Below are positions 54,609 through 63,879 of a stretch of 64,000 nt of DNA, one piece after another. This DNA is from Roseofilum halophilum BLCC-M91. Lineage in GTDB: Bacteria > Cyanobacteriota > Cyanobacteriia > Cyanobacteriales > Desertifilaceae. A program made the position numbers and the translations under genes. The notes under the pieces were generated by a model that did not search any database, had not been told where the DNA came from, and worked only from the letters and a program-made list of their open reading frames with translations. Location: assembly GCF_030068445.1 (NCBI RefSeq), contig NZ_JAQPOK010000090.1:47240-111239 (forward strand), read 5' to 3'. Numbering within the stretch: position 1 is the stretch's first letter; every line of letters starts with the position of its first letter.

Positions 54609-55883
54609 ATGGATAAACGATTTTCTCAGCTTTTTAATTTAAGTGAAGACAGGGCGATCGCCCTGTTGGAAATGCCTTTGGATCGGTTAAGCGATCCGAG
54701 CGATCGCTATGTGGCGGCTTGTCACCTCATGCACTATCCCACGGAACGGTCGATCGCGGCTTTAATTAAGGCGATTCACAATCAAGAGGACGAACTCTAT
54801 AATCGCATTGCCCGACGTAAGGCAGCAGAAAGCTTGGGACGATTGAAGGCTGAGATCGCCATACCGACGCTGCGCGAGTGTTTAACGGATGCGGATATGT
54901 ATACGGTGGAAAATGCGGTTTGGGCGATCGGAGAAATTGGTACAGACGATCCCGAAATTCTAGAAGAAATAACCCAACTGTTGCAGCAACCGCATCAAAG
55001 CTATCGGGTGATTATTCAAGTTTTGGCCAAGTTAGGCTACAAATCTGCTCTAGAGGCGATTAAACCGTTTATGAATTCGGAGGATCTTTGTGTTGCCAGT
55101 GTGGCGATCGCCGCTACGTCGAAGTTAAGCGGTGATTTCAGCCTGATGGATCGGGTGGTGGGATTTCTGCATAGTGACAATATTAATGTGCGCCGCGCTT
55201 GCATTCAAGATTTAATGGATACGAATTATTACCCGGCTCTGCCCAAAATTGTCCAATGTCCGGTTTCCATTGTATTTCGTCTGCGAGGACTCCGACATCT
55301 GGCTCAAACGGGGATCTCTGCCCAGAAATTGACCTTTGCGGAGGTTGAACCCTATTTCGATCGGACGATCCGCGATCATCCCGATACTTTGGAATTTGTC
55401 CATGAATATGACCAAACTCCGAGCCTAGAGTTTGCCATTAATGAACTCTATAGTACGGATTTTGGGCGCTGTTATTTGGCCAGTTATACCCTGCTGCATA
55501 CTTACCCGCAAGATGCACCAGAGGCTTTACTGGCCACGTTTGCGGATAAGGCCCATAATGATTATGGCGCTCATTATCATGTGGTGAAACTCTTGGGATG
55601 GTTAGGGTATACACCGGCCTATGATTTACTGATAGAAGCCCTGGAAAATCAAGCGCCTCAATTCCAAAAATCCAGAGCTGCGGCGGCGATCGCCCTGGGA
55701 CATTTAAGGGCAACGGAAGCGATCCCCCGGTTACAGAAGGCTCTGGAAACGTCAATTTTCGATCTCAAGTATGCTGCTCTGTTGGTTTTAGAGCAATTGG
55801 GCGATCATCAAGGATGGCAGATCTGCGCCCAGGATCGAGACTTGATTTTACAAGCGAAGGCGATCGCTCAGAATTCTCATTAA
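54609..55883 (+). CDS. cpeY: CpeY, phycoerythrobilin lyase for phycoerythrin alpha Cys82
   Basis: A 424-residue protein of the E/F-type (HEAT-repeat) bilin lyase family. The N-terminal MDKRFSQLFNLSEDRAIALL, LSDPSDRYVAACHLMHYP and the central helical repeats fit CpeY. In studied cyanobacteria CpeY, helped by CpeZ, attaches phycoerythrobilin to alpha-Cys82 of CpeA. Length fits CpeY (about 430). I chose the ATG at 54609; the frame extends to 54546, but the extra residues do not resemble the family. It is divergent from cpeB, so the lyase and its substrate genes share a control region. Confidence 0.83.
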   Translation: MDKRFSQLFNLSEDRAIALLEMPLDRLSDPSDRYVAACHLMHYPTERSIAALIKAIHNQEDELYNRIARRKAAESLGRLKAEIAIPTLRECLTDADMYTVENAVWAIGEIGTDDPEILEEITQLLQQPHQSYRVIIQVLAKLGYKSALEAIKPFMNSEDLCVASVAIAATSKLSGDFSLMDRVVGFLHSDNINVRRACIQDLMDTNYYPALPKIVQCPVSIVFRLRGLRHLAQTGISAQKLTFAEVEPYFDRTIRDHPDTLEFVHEYDQTPSLEFAINELYSTDFGRCYLASYTLLHTYPQDAPEALLATFADKAHNDYGAHYHVVKLLGWLGYTPAYDLLIEALENQAPQFQKSRAAAAIALGHLRATEAIPRLQKALETSIFDLKYAALLVLEQLGDHQGWQICAQDRDLILQAKAIAQNSH

Positions 55884-55904
55884 CCGTTTTTTAAGAACAA
55901 TGGT

Positions 55905-55946
55905 TTACCCATTACCCTTCTGCCCATTACCACGCAAAGCGCTGTA
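55905..55946. repeat. Composite repeat forming the 3' end of cruG
   Basis: On the minus strand TACAGCGCTTTGCGTGGTAATGGGCAGAAGGGTAATGGGTAA is the same module (core plus GGTAATG) as near 40005. It provides the terminal codons and stop of cruG, and ends 22 bases from the convergent cpeY stop. Confidence 0.8.
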
Positions 55947-57104
55947 GGTACGACCACGCCACTGAATCGAGGTTTGAAAACTCGATTGTAGAATGCGAAA
56001 AAAGGCTAAGGGATCGGCTAAGGGGGAGAACCAGAAGAGTAGAGAAAACCTAGCTTGTGATAAGTCGTAGGAGGGAAAGATGGCGAATCCGAGGGCAAAC
56101 CGAATGGCTAATAAGGCCAGATTGAGATTAACTAGAGTCTGGGAAATGATCCCTTCTGGAAATGCACCGATGATGCCAAAAATGATAACCGCTAGGGGTA
56201 AACCTTGAACAGAGAAGAGAAACCACAAGTCAGTCCAGAGTTGCCAGGGGGAAGTGGCATCCTTTAAGTCTAGCGATCGCCCCCACTCCTGCCAAGTTTG
56301 CCAGGCTCCCTCATACATGCGCACCTTTAGCACCGGAGCGCCATCCCAAAAGCCCACCTTAAACCCCCGTTGGGCGGCGATGCGGGCTAAAGTGACATCA
56401 TCACAAAAGGAGGATTTAGCTGTTGTATAGCCCTCTAACTCCTCTAACACCCGTCTGCGGGTCAAAAAACATTGACCATTGGCCATCACGCGATCGGCAC
56501 TTTCAACGGTTCCCGTGGGGCCAAATCGATACACCAGCGTCATCAGCAGGGCCGGTTGCAGCCAACATTCCCCCGGATATTCCAGAATAAACCGAGGGGA
56601 GAGGGAGACTAAATCATACCCTTCTGCTTCCGCCATTTTAATCAAACCGGCCACTAATCCCGGATGGGGTTGGGTATCCGCATCAATGCCCAAAATCCAC
56701 TCACTTTTCGGGGAACTGTGCAAAAATCCCGTATGCAGTGCCCAAGGTCGTCCCACCCAGTCCGGAGGCAGAGGATCGTCATGGAGCAAGCGAAAACGGG
56801 GGTCTTTTGCGGCTGTTTGCAACACCAGATCCCCCGTGCCATCGGTGGAATGACTATCGACCACCAACACCTCGCGCACTTCGTAGCTTTGGCGCGTTAG
56901 GCCTTCTAAACAGGGCCAGAGGCGATCGCGCTCATTGAGCGTCGGAACCACCACACTCACCGTTCCCAGCATCTCCAGAGCGGCGGATTGGGGTTGAATC
57001 GGAGCATGGCGGAAGGGGCCTTTGAGCAAGCGAAACAGGAGAATGGCGATCGCCGGAATTTGAATCACCATCAATCCCCAAGTTAACATCTGGCTCCCAT
57101 CCAT
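55905..57104 (-). CDS. cruG: CruG, carotenoid (myxol) 2'-O-glycosyltransferase
   Basis: A 399-residue membrane glycosyltransferase of family 2: an N-terminal membrane helix (about 8-26), the GT2 donor site SVVVPTLNERDRLWPCLEGL, LVVDSHSTDGTGDLVL, the DxD-like DADTQP, and FCDDVTLARIAAQRGFK. Three or four C-terminal helices follow (LFSVQGLPLAVIIFGIIGAF). Next to cruF it is the known CruG, which adds the sugar to 2'-hydroxy myxol. Its last 13 residues (SALRGNGQKGNG after Tyr) are encoded by the composite dispersed repeat, so the stop codon comes from the repeat. Confidence 0.85.
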   Translation of the reverse strand: MDGSQMLTWGLMVIQIPAIAILLFRLLKGPFRHAPIQPQSAALEMLGTVSVVVPTLNERDRLWPCLEGLTRQSYEVREVLVVDSHSTDGTGDLVLQTAAKDPRFRLLHDDPLPPDWVGRPWALHTGFLHSSPKSEWILGIDADTQPHPGLVAGLIKMAEAEGYDLVSLSPRFILEYPGECWLQPALLMTLVYRFGPTGTVESADRVMANGQCFLTRRRVLEELEGYTTAKSSFCDDVTLARIAAQRGFKVGFWDGAPVLKVRMYEGAWQTWQEWGRSLDLKDATSPWQLWTDLWFLFSVQGLPLAVIIFGIIGAFPEGIISQTLVNLNLALLAIRFALGFAIFPSYDLSQARFSLLFWFSPLADPLAFFRILQSSFQTSIQWRGRTYSALRGNGQKGNG

Positions 57105-57127
57105 ACCCTTCTCCCTATCCTTAATTT

Positions 57128-58048
57128 TTACTTAGCGACTACGTTTACTGTAGTCTGTGTCACCCGGTTTCGATCTCCAGCAGGAGAATTCAATCGTTCT
57201 CCTTCATCCCCTTTTTCTGGTGTAATCCACCACAAGATTAGGGCTGGCATCACTGCCACGATCATCCCTAAAACCACTGGTATCGTAAATCCACTAAATC
57301 CGCTTAAAACCGCCGCATACGTGAAATTACTCAAATACACCACCAAAGGAAATCCCAACTGGGGGCGACTCACTTGGGGCAATTCTTGACCCCAAATCCA
57401 AGTTCCCACGCTCATAAACAGCGCGCCCGTAGCCAACCAACCGGCAAAATTCTGATAGGGCATCCCAAAGAACGGCCCCTCTTGTCCCCATTCCCAAAAG
57501 TGGATAATCGTTTGGCTCATGGCGGGATCGAGGACAAAATCCCAAGCAGTGAGCAGGACAGCACCCACGGCGATCGCCCCAACCTGTCTAATCATCGTTC
57601 GGTTTTGGGCCACTTGCAAGCCCCCCAAAGCAATCAGATAAGACACCAACCCCACATAAAACCAAGACAGGGGAATCGTAAACGGCACTAAACCCGCAAT
57701 TTTATAACCTAATCCACTCAAATACCCATAATCTCCAAAAGGGAACCCCGTGCAAGTTCCCATCAGTTCACTGCTCAGGGACAAACAAACCGCAGGAACC
57801 ATAAATCCCAACCAACGGCGCACTCCCAACGTCCGATAGGCATAGAGGGCAACGGCTGCTGCACCTAATAAAATATTGACCACTCCCCCTCCGGACATAC
57901 TCACACGAAACAAAGTTTGACCGATGGGAGGCAAGTTCACAATCATCTCTGGGTTCGGGAGAATGAAGAGCAACCCCACCCAGCCAAAGGGCATGGTGGC
58001 GATATGACCCATCAGGCATATTCGTTGGGCAATCTCAAGTGGCTTCAT
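57128..58048 (-). CDS. cruF: CruF, carotenoid 1'-hydroxylase
   Basis: A 306-residue integral membrane protein with about 7-8 helices of the carotenoid-biosynthesis DUF422 family: LMGHIATMPFGWVGLLFILP at the start, then LSSELMGTCTGFPFGDYGYL, TAWDFVLDPAMSQTIIHFW and MPYQNFAGWLATGALF. The acidic and His residues in these segments are the conserved ones. CruF adds water across the psi-end C-1',2' bond of gamma-carotene or similar, making the hydroxyl needed for myxol. It precedes cruG by 23 bases in the same transcript, the canonical order. Promoter not identified. Confidence 0.92.
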   Translation of the reverse strand: MKPLEIAQRICLMGHIATMPFGWVGLLFILPNPEMIVNLPPIGQTLFRVSMSGGGVVNILLGAAAVALYAYRTLGVRRWLGFMVPAVCLSLSSELMGTCTGFPFGDYGYLSGLGYKIAGLVPFTIPLSWFYVGLVSYLIALGGLQVAQNRTMIRQVGAIAVGAVLLTAWDFVLDPAMSQTIIHFWEWGQEGPFFGMPYQNFAGWLATGALFMSVGTWIWGQELPQVSRPQLGFPLVVYLSNFTYAAVLSGFSGFTIPVVLGMIVAVMPALILWWITPEKGDEGERLNSPAGDRNRVTQTTVNVVAK

Positions 58049-58194
58049 AAAGTTTGGTATCCGGTTTATATGAATCTATTAAGTAATGTAAACAGAAGTC
58101 CCATAAAATTCAACTCACCCAGTCATCCCATGTCTTGATGAAGCTGGCTTTTGTGGCTGAACTATGCGATCGCGGTGAACCACCTTACTCTGGT

Positions 58195-58280
58195 AAGAGT
58201 GTAGCTTGGGTTTCGTTCCTCAAACCAACACCAGTAATGCTTGCTTGGGTTTCACCAAGTGAAACCAACCTACGGACTCG
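58195..58280. repeat. GGTTTCNNT...CAAACC repeats before F420-ligase-like gene
   Basis: Two related pieces, CTTGGGTTTCGTTCCTCAAACC and CTTGGGTTTCACCAAGTGAAACCAACCTACGG, lie in the 259-base gap. The second forms GGTTTCAC-CAA-GTGAAACC (58248-58266), a hairpin. This is a familiar dispersed cyanobacterial repeat; no gene is seen here. Confidence 0.6.
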
Positions 58281-58307
58281 ATCGCAATTTCAAGCCATTC
58301 AGGTATA

Positions 58308-59516
58308 GTGAATCGAGACAAATCATCAAGAGTTGGGTTAGGTTCAGTTGTGATTGCAGAAAGTATTGGCATCGGTCTCGGAGGTCTAGTCCTCCTGCTT
58401 CTATGGGCGATTGAGAATCAGTATCGAGGTCGCCCTGGGAATCAACTCTCCCTGAAGTTTGAACAGTGGCAGGGGGAATTTCTAGCGGCTGACCATTATC
58501 AGTTGGTGGGAGAAGGGGTTTTTGTCAATGAAACCTCGACGTTGGAAATTATGGTTCCAGAGGTGGAAGTCGAGGTGGAACTACTCAGTAAGGGGTCGTT
58601 AGAAGGAGTAAGCTGGAAAACTCGCGTGGTTCCCCTGCATTCGGATGTCCCCAGCCGAGCGGATGATTATTGGTTTGCCTATATTGTCAAAGTGGGGAAA
58701 CAGACGCGGTTCAAGATTAGTGTTGATATTACGGGGCCCAATCTAGATCGGGTGCAAACCGCTTGGATTAAAGTCAATTATGTCACCTATGGGCCAGAAG
58801 GACGGATTCCGAAAACCGGTCATTCGGTCTATTCTCTCCAGTATCCGGATGGCTCAGAATTGCCAGCAGGACGAGAGGCAGAAGGGGCGCGAGTGTTTCC
58901 AATTCCCACCCATATTTTGACCGATCAAGACGATCCGGTGGCGGTAGTGGAACGGTATGTTTTGCCCCATGCCCAACCGGGAGATATGGTGACGATTGGG
59001 GAAACCCCGATCGCCCTGATGCAAGGTCGGCTTCGCCATCCGACGACGGTAAAACCGGGATGGGTCGCCAAACGAATTTGTTATTATTTTCTCCCCACAT
59101 CGAGTTTAGCCACCGCTTGCGGAATGCAGACATTGGTGGATCTGGTGGGCCCAGTTCGGGTAGTGTTTGCCTTTGTCGTCGGGGCAATAGCCAAAGCCCT
59201 GTTGCGTAAACCCGGTGTCTTTTACCAACTGGCAGGAGAGCAAGCCCGATTAATTGATGATGTAACCGGAACCCTGCCCCCCTTCGATCAATTTATTGTC
59301 CTAGGGCCAGAGAAACCAGAGCAAGTGGTGGCCAAAATTAAAGAAAAAACGGGATTATCGGCGGCGATCGTCGATGTCAATGACTTGAAAGCCGTTAAAA
59401 TATTAGCAGCGACTCCAGAATTATCAACGGAGTTGCTCACCCAAGCCCTCAGAAGTAACCCAGCCGGTAACGCGGATGAACAAACCCCCATTGTTCTAAT
59501 TCGACCCCAAGGGTAG
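58308..59516 (+). CDS. F420:glutamate ligase-like membrane-anchored protein
   Basis: A 402-residue protein starting with GTG. There is an N-terminal helix at about 15-35 (VVIAESIGIGLGGLVLLLLW), then a beta-rich region (about 45-180). From about 195 it has the coenzyme F420-0:gamma-glutamyl ligase-like fold (VFPIPTHILTDQDDPVAVVE, GDMVTIGETPIALMQGRL, VGPVRVVFAFVVGAIAK). Cyanobacteria do not generally make F420 as a major cofactor, so a different glutamylation or amide-bond reaction is likely. The protein is a conserved cyanobacterial type, usually annotated this way. A later start is possible. Function uncertain. Confidence 0.72.
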   Translation: MNRDKSSRVGLGSVVIAESIGIGLGGLVLLLLWAIENQYRGRPGNQLSLKFEQWQGEFLAADHYQLVGEGVFVNETSTLEIMVPEVEVEVELLSKGSLEGVSWKTRVVPLHSDVPSRADDYWFAYIVKVGKQTRFKISVDITGPNLDRVQTAWIKVNYVTYGPEGRIPKTGHSVYSLQYPDGSELPAGREAEGARVFPIPTHILTDQDDPVAVVERYVLPHAQPGDMVTIGETPIALMQGRLRHPTTVKPGWVAKRICYYFLPTSSLATACGMQTLVDLVGPVRVVFAFVVGAIAKALLRKPGVFYQLAGEQARLIDDVTGTLPPFDQFIVLGPEKPEQVVAKIKEKTGLSAAIVDVNDLKAVKILAATPELSTELLTQALRSNPAGNADEQTPIVLIRPQG

Positions 59517-59604
59517 GCGACAGGTTCAAGAAAAGGGTTAAACCCGGTTCCCCCTATTGCCTACTGCCTTTTCCCCACCCCCCTGTCGATTGAGAGAATA
59601 TCCT

Positions 59605-60846
59605 ATGATGCCAGCGTCTCCCCAAAATTTAGAAAAACAGACAGAAATTCGGAGTTTGCAACATCGAGACCTCGATGTGGTGGAAACTTTGCTCGATACA
59701 GGGTCTTCATCCCCAGGGATGGGTAAGGATCAACCCTATTCGGGCGAGGAAATTCGCCAGTGGTTTGGAGTGTTGAAAGTGTTGAGTTTATTTCCCAATC
59801 CCTGGCGCTATAAGCTCTCGGTTCATGTAGCGGAGCAGCGTCATAGCTCCGAAAGTGCCCAGGAACAAGTGGTGGGGGCGATCCAAATTTCTCCCTTTAA
59901 CCGCACTCGAACGACCTGGCGCGTGGATCGCGTAGGCGTGAGACCAGGGGTATCGCGACCGGGGATTGGTTCCCTGCTGCTCCGCCATTGTATGCAAGCG
60001 GTGCGGGAAGCGAGAACTTGGTTGTTGGAAGTGGATGTGAATGAGGCGGACGAGATTGCCCTATATCGCCAAAATGGGTTTCAGCCTTTAGCACAGATGA
60101 CCTATTGGGCGATCGCCCCGGAACAGCTCGCTAAATTAGCCCAACGGGAGCCGGATCTGCCCAATCTCCTACCCGTGAGCAATGCGGATGCGGGGCCCCT
60201 CTATCAACTCGATACCGTGGCTATGCCGCCCTTTGTGCGCCAAGTATTTGACCGCCATATGGAAGACTTTAAGACTCCTTTATTACAATCAGTGATTGAG
60301 GGAATTAAGCAATGGTGGACGAAAACCGAGGTCGTCAGTGGGTATGTGTTTGAAACCCAACGGCAAGCGGCGATCGGTTATTTTCAGTTGCACTTACAGC
60401 GCCAGGGGAAAGCTGGCCATCAAGCCGAGTTGACGGTTCACCCTGCCTATACTTGGTTGTATCCGGAATTGATGGCCCAAATGGCTCGCATTACCCAAGA
60501 GTTCCCTCCCCAACCGTTACATCTGGTTTCCGCAGATTATCAACCGGAACGGGAGGAATATCTACAGCAAATTGGCGCAAGTCGGATCGGCCATACTTTG
60601 ATGATGTCGCGATCGGTTTGGCATAAACTGCGGGAGTCTAAGTTAGTCTCTCTGGATGGTCTGCAACTCTCGGATATGCTGCAAGGTTTACAACCGGCTG
60701 GAAAACCGATTCCCGGACGGATGTCGATTCTCCATTCCTTGAGTCTGGAAGAGAATACCGAAGATCTCTCCCCTGGTGGCAAAGAGAGCCATCCTGGAGT
60801 TGAAGGGGATGAAACTGGGGAGAACGGTTCATGGGTGGATCATTGA
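59605..60846 (+). CDS. GNAT-family N-acetyltransferase with long C-terminal region
   Basis: A 413-residue protein. Residues about 10-180 form a GNAT domain with the acetyl-CoA loop VRPGVSRPGIGSLLLRHCMQ followed by WLLEVDVNEADEIALYRQNGF. A second GNAT-like half (about 180-360) lacks the acetyl-CoA loop and may be a structural duplicate. The C-terminus is disordered and acidic. I chose ATG 59605 (MMPASPQNLEKQTEIRSLQH). Its last 16 bases overlap the ruvX start, so the two are translationally linked. Substrate unknown. Confidence 0.82.
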   Translation: MMPASPQNLEKQTEIRSLQHRDLDVVETLLDTGSSSPGMGKDQPYSGEEIRQWFGVLKVLSLFPNPWRYKLSVHVAEQRHSSESAQEQVVGAIQISPFNRTRTTWRVDRVGVRPGVSRPGIGSLLLRHCMQAVREARTWLLEVDVNEADEIALYRQNGFQPLAQMTYWAIAPEQLAKLAQREPDLPNLLPVSNADAGPLYQLDTVAMPPFVRQVFDRHMEDFKTPLLQSVIEGIKQWWTKTEVVSGYVFETQRQAAIGYFQLHLQRQGKAGHQAELTVHPAYTWLYPELMAQMARITQEFPPQPLHLVSADYQPEREEYLQQIGASRIGHTLMMSRSVWHKLRESKLVSLDGLQLSDMLQGLQPAGKPIPGRMSILHSLSLEENTEDLSPGGKESHPGVEGDETGENGSWVDH

Positions 60847-61262
60847 TTTCAGCTTTGGGTTTGGATATTGGTCAGAAACGCATTGGGGTGGCTGGGTGCG
60901 ATCGCCTAGGATTACTGGCTACCCCCCTCACCACCATCTATCACGAGTCTTTTGATAAAGATGTGGAGATGCTCAAGCCCATCGTTGTTGAACGGGAAGT
61001 GAGTATTTTAATCGTCGGTTTGCCCTATCTCATGGATGGTCAACTCGGCACTCAAGCCCAACAAGTGCAAAAATATAGCGATCGCCTGCAACAGACCCTT
61101 CAATTACCCGTTGAGTATGTCGATGAGCGCTGCACATCCCTGGAAGCCAAAGAAATCCTCGTCTCCCGAAAACGCTCCCCCTCTCGCAATAAGGGATTAA
61201 TTGATGCCCAAGCTGCCGCCTTGATTTTGCAGCGTTGGCTCGACGATCGAGTTTTCCCATGA
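60831..61262 (+). CDS. yqgF: YqgF/RuvX-family nuclease (putative pre-16S rRNA nuclease)
   Basis: A 143-residue RNase H-like protein: ALGLDIGQKRIGVAGCDRLG with the first Asp, ILIVGLPYLMDGQLGTQAQQ with the second site, YVDERCTSLEAKEIL with Asp and Glu, and GLIDAQAAALILQRW with the last Asp. All conserved positions are present. The family processes the 5' end of 16S rRNA and was earlier called a Holliday junction resolvase. It overlaps the GNAT gene by 16 bases. The ruvX, DUF3727, mltG, yqeG order is conserved in cyanobacteria. Confidence 0.92.
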   Translation: MGGSLISALGLDIGQKRIGVAGCDRLGLLATPLTTIYHESFDKDVEMLKPIVVEREVSILIVGLPYLMDGQLGTQAQQVQKYSDRLQQTLQLPVEYVDERCTSLEAKEILVSRKRSPSRNKGLIDAQAAALILQRWLDDRVFP

Positions 61263-61306
61263 CCGATTACCCATTACCGATTACCCTGCGCAGCGCATAT
61301 AAGATA
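61259..61306. repeat. Composite repeat variant after yqgF
   Basis: CATGACCGATTACCCATTACCGATTACCCTGCGCAGCGCATAT starts at the yqgF stop codon. Its complement (ATATGCGCTGCGCAGGGTAATCGGTAATGGG) is a variant of the core plus GGTAATG module. It sits in the leader of the DUF3727 gene. Confidence 0.6.
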
Positions 61307-61360
61307 TGATGAAAGGTTGAAGTGAATCCCCAATCATCTTGGTAAATAGGACGTAACCCC

Positions 61361-61921
61361 ATGGATCAAGAAGCAATGGAGAATGATCCCCTAACCGTAT
61401 TCTTGGCTGATGCCAGGGGAAAGGAATTAGAATGTACAATTGAATATTCCTTTACCTATGACAACCAAAACTATTTGGTTTTATTACCCAAAGACATCCC
61501 CGTAGAGATTTTTGTCTGGCAAACATCTGGCGATCGCGAAGACCTGGTTGCACTCGAAGATGACTCTCTGATCGATGAACTCTTTGGCCTGGCTAAGTCC
61601 GTATTATCTGAACAAAATCTGAAGCTTAAACGCACGGGGATCACCCTGACAGTAGAAGGAGAGATCCCAGAGATAGAAGAAGAGGAAGAAGAGGAAGAAG
61701 TCGATTTGAGTACGGAATCATTTCAGTTATTAGCCAGTTTCTATTATGGTGAAGATGAGTATGAAATTTCCACGCCTTTAGATCCGTTGTTTTTGTTAGC
61801 AAAAATGGACGGCAAGGGCAAAGCCCAAGAACTTTCAGCCTCTGACCTCAAGTCCATTGAACATTTATTACCAGAGATTGAACAAAATTTAGAAGAACAG
61901 ATCTTGAATACTCTGGACTAA
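61361..61921 (+). CDS. DUF3727 protein
   Basis: A 186-residue acidic cytoplasmic protein with two similar halves: NDPLTVFLADARGKELECTI (about 7-26) and SFQLLASFYYGEDEYEISTP (about 122-141), joined by a run of Glu residues (about 105-115). It fits DUF3727 (with DUF1292-like halves), found in cyanobacteria and plastids. Function unknown. The conserved position between yqgF and mltG suggests a role linked to ribosome maturation or the cell wall, unproven. Confidence 0.85.
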   Translation: MDQEAMENDPLTVFLADARGKELECTIEYSFTYDNQNYLVLLPKDIPVEIFVWQTSGDREDLVALEDDSLIDELFGLAKSVLSEQNLKLKRTGITLTVEGEIPEIEEEEEEEEVDLSTESFQLLASFYYGEDEYEISTPLDPLFLLAKMDGKGKAQELSASDLKSIEHLLPEIEQNLEEQILNTLD

Positions 61922-61999
61922 TTGACAGAATGGGGAAAGAAAACATAAACACATTTCCCAGGGTGCAGCAGTAAAAAACCATGTAATATTTAACCAGTT

Positions 62000-63076
62000 A
62001 TGACAACCGGCAATTCACGAATCACCAAGTGGTTCTTTTATTTGATCCTTTTTCCCGTCGTAGTGGGCTTTTTTGGGTGGCAAGGATGGCGGTGGTGGAG
62101 TTGGGCAATTAGTCCTATCCTTCCTCCAAGTGCCGATCGCGCAGAAAATCAAGTTTTAGTCGAAATTGCCCTGGGAACTCCAGGACAACAAATTGGTGCA
62201 GATTTAGCCGATCTAGAGCTGATTCGCTCAGAACGGGCTTGGGCGATTTGGACGAAATGGCTCAGATTACAGGCTAAACTCAAACCCGAGTTAGAAGGCT
62301 ATTTCCAAGCAGGCAGTTATCAATTGTCTCCTACTCAGTCCTTACCAGAAATTGCGGCTCAAATTCGTTCTGGGACTGTGATCCAAGCAACCTATACGAT
62401 TCCTGAAGGCTGGACGTTGGCTCAAATGGGGGATTATTTTGAAGCCCAAGGTTTTTTTAGTGCTGAAGAGTTTTTAGAGGCAGTTAACCGAATTTCTCCT
62501 CAAGATTATCCTTGGTTACCTGCTGTGCCAAAGTTGGAAGGGTTTTTATTCCCGGATACTTATCAGATTGGTGGGGATAGCTTGACGGCTGATCGGGTGG
62601 TTCGGCAAATGTTAACCCAATTTGAACAGGTAGCCCTACCTTTGTATGAAGAGGCTAAAGAACAAACGGATTTGAGTCTTTTGGAGTGGGTGACTCTAGC
62701 AAGTATCGTGGAAAAAGAGTCAGTGGTGGCTCAAGAACGGGGGGTGATTTCGGGGGTATTTCATAATCGACTGCAAAAGGGGATGACTTTAGGTGCAGAT
62801 CCCACGGTGGAATATGGTTTGGGGATTAAGCAAACGCCCGATCGCCCCTTGACCTTAAAGAATGTGAATACGCCTAACCCTTATAATACCTATTTGAATC
62901 CGGGATTACCGCCTACGCCGATCGCTGCTCCGGGTAAAGCGAGTTTAGAGGCAACGCTTTATCCGCAAACAACGGAGTATCTCTATTTTGTCGCTCGTTA
63001 TGATGGGACTCATATTTTTAGTCGCACTCTAGATGAACATAACCGAGCAATTACCCAAGTTGCCCAACAACGTTAA
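62000..63076 (+). CDS. mltG: Endolytic murein transglycosylase MltG
   Basis: A 358-residue protein with one N-terminal helix (about 9-28, WFFYLILFPVVVGFFGWQGW), a LysM-like domain, and the MltG (YceG) domain: YTIPEGWTLAQMGDYFEAQG, LEGFLFPDTYQI, the catalytic Glu in LASIVEKESVVAQERG, and ADPTVEYGLG and NPYNTYLNPGLPPTPIAAPG. It cuts nascent glycan strands in the periplasm and sets peptidoglycan strand length. Length and motifs are complete. The yqeG gene follows after 29 bases. Confidence 0.95.
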   Translation: MTTGNSRITKWFFYLILFPVVVGFFGWQGWRWWSWAISPILPPSADRAENQVLVEIALGTPGQQIGADLADLELIRSERAWAIWTKWLRLQAKLKPELEGYFQAGSYQLSPTQSLPEIAAQIRSGTVIQATYTIPEGWTLAQMGDYFEAQGFFSAEEFLEAVNRISPQDYPWLPAVPKLEGFLFPDTYQIGGDSLTADRVVRQMLTQFEQVALPLYEEAKEQTDLSLLEWVTLASIVEKESVVAQERGVISGVFHNRLQKGMTLGADPTVEYGLGIKQTPDRPLTLKNVNTPNPYNTYLNPGLPPTPIAAPGKASLEATLYPQTTEYLYFVARYDGTHIFSRTLDEHNRAITQVAQQR

Positions 63077-63105
63077 CCAACCCTGAATGGGTCTTCTTTT
63101 TTCTT

Positions 63106-63654
63106 ATGTCTTCCAATCTTCTCCTGCAACCGGATCTCGTACTCGGTGGCCCAATTTTAGAGTTAACGCCAGATTTATTGCGTTTGCATGGTCTCAAAGG
63201 CCTGGTTCTAGATGTAGATGATACCCTCGTACCCATGAATACACAGTTGGCTTCCGATGAACTGCAAACCTGGATTGCAGAAATTCGGCCCCTGGTTTCG
63301 ATTTGGCTTGTGAGTAATAACCTAAATTGGCTGAGAATTCGGGCGATCGCTGAGTGTTTAGACTTACCGTTTATGATGGGCGCTGCCAAACCCTCCCGGC
63401 GAAAACTGCGCCAGGCCGTGGATAATATGGGTTTGCCTCTCGATCAAGTGGCTATGGTTGGCGATCGCTTGTTTACAGATGTGTTAGCAGGCAATCGTTT
63501 AGGAATGTTTACAATTCTGGTCGAACCGATGGTCGATCCCCGCCAAAATCGGCAACCCTTTCACGTTCGATCCTTTGAGGTGTGGTTCTCTCAGGTGTTG
63601 GGCGCTCGCTTAACACCATCTGTACAAAAGTTTACAAATTTTGATAAAACCTGA
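63106..63654 (+). CDS. YqeG-family HAD IIIA phosphatase
   Basis: A 182-residue HAD enzyme: motif I KGLVLDVDDTLVPMN, motif II IWLVSNNLN, motif III Lys in MMGAAKPSRRKLRQAVD, and motif IV MVGDRLFTDVLAGNRLG. In plants and cyanobacteria the family includes phosphatidylglycerophosphate phosphatases, so a role in phosphatidylglycerol synthesis (needed for photosystems) is plausible. Alternatively it acts on other phosphates. It ends the yqgF-mltG cluster. The 274-base gap after it holds no gene. Confidence 0.9.
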   Translation: MSSNLLLQPDLVLGGPILELTPDLLRLHGLKGLVLDVDDTLVPMNTQLASDELQTWIAEIRPLVSIWLVSNNLNWLRIRAIAECLDLPFMMGAAKPSRRKLRQAVDNMGLPLDQVAMVGDRLFTDVLAGNRLGMFTILVEPMVDPRQNRQPFHVRSFEVWFSQVLGARLTPSVQKFTNFDKT

Positions 63655-63879
63655 AAAAGTGAAATATAAAGAAAAGATTACGAATCGGGGATCGGCAACA
63701 AATCAATGCAATTATTAAAATTAGTTCAAATGGGGTCAGCTCATATAAAGACCCTAAAGATAAATCCCTGTAAATATTTTACCCTGGTAAAGCGTCGGGT
63801 CTCACTATAGAGGCACTGGCGCTTTACACTGTTTGATAGAATATCTGATGCAGTATCTGACACGGAAAAATGACGAGAG

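Noticed and set aside
58308..59516. Firm call of coenzyme F420 biosynthesis
   Set aside because: No other F420 genes are in the window and the protein has an unusual membrane anchor; only fold similarity is claimed.
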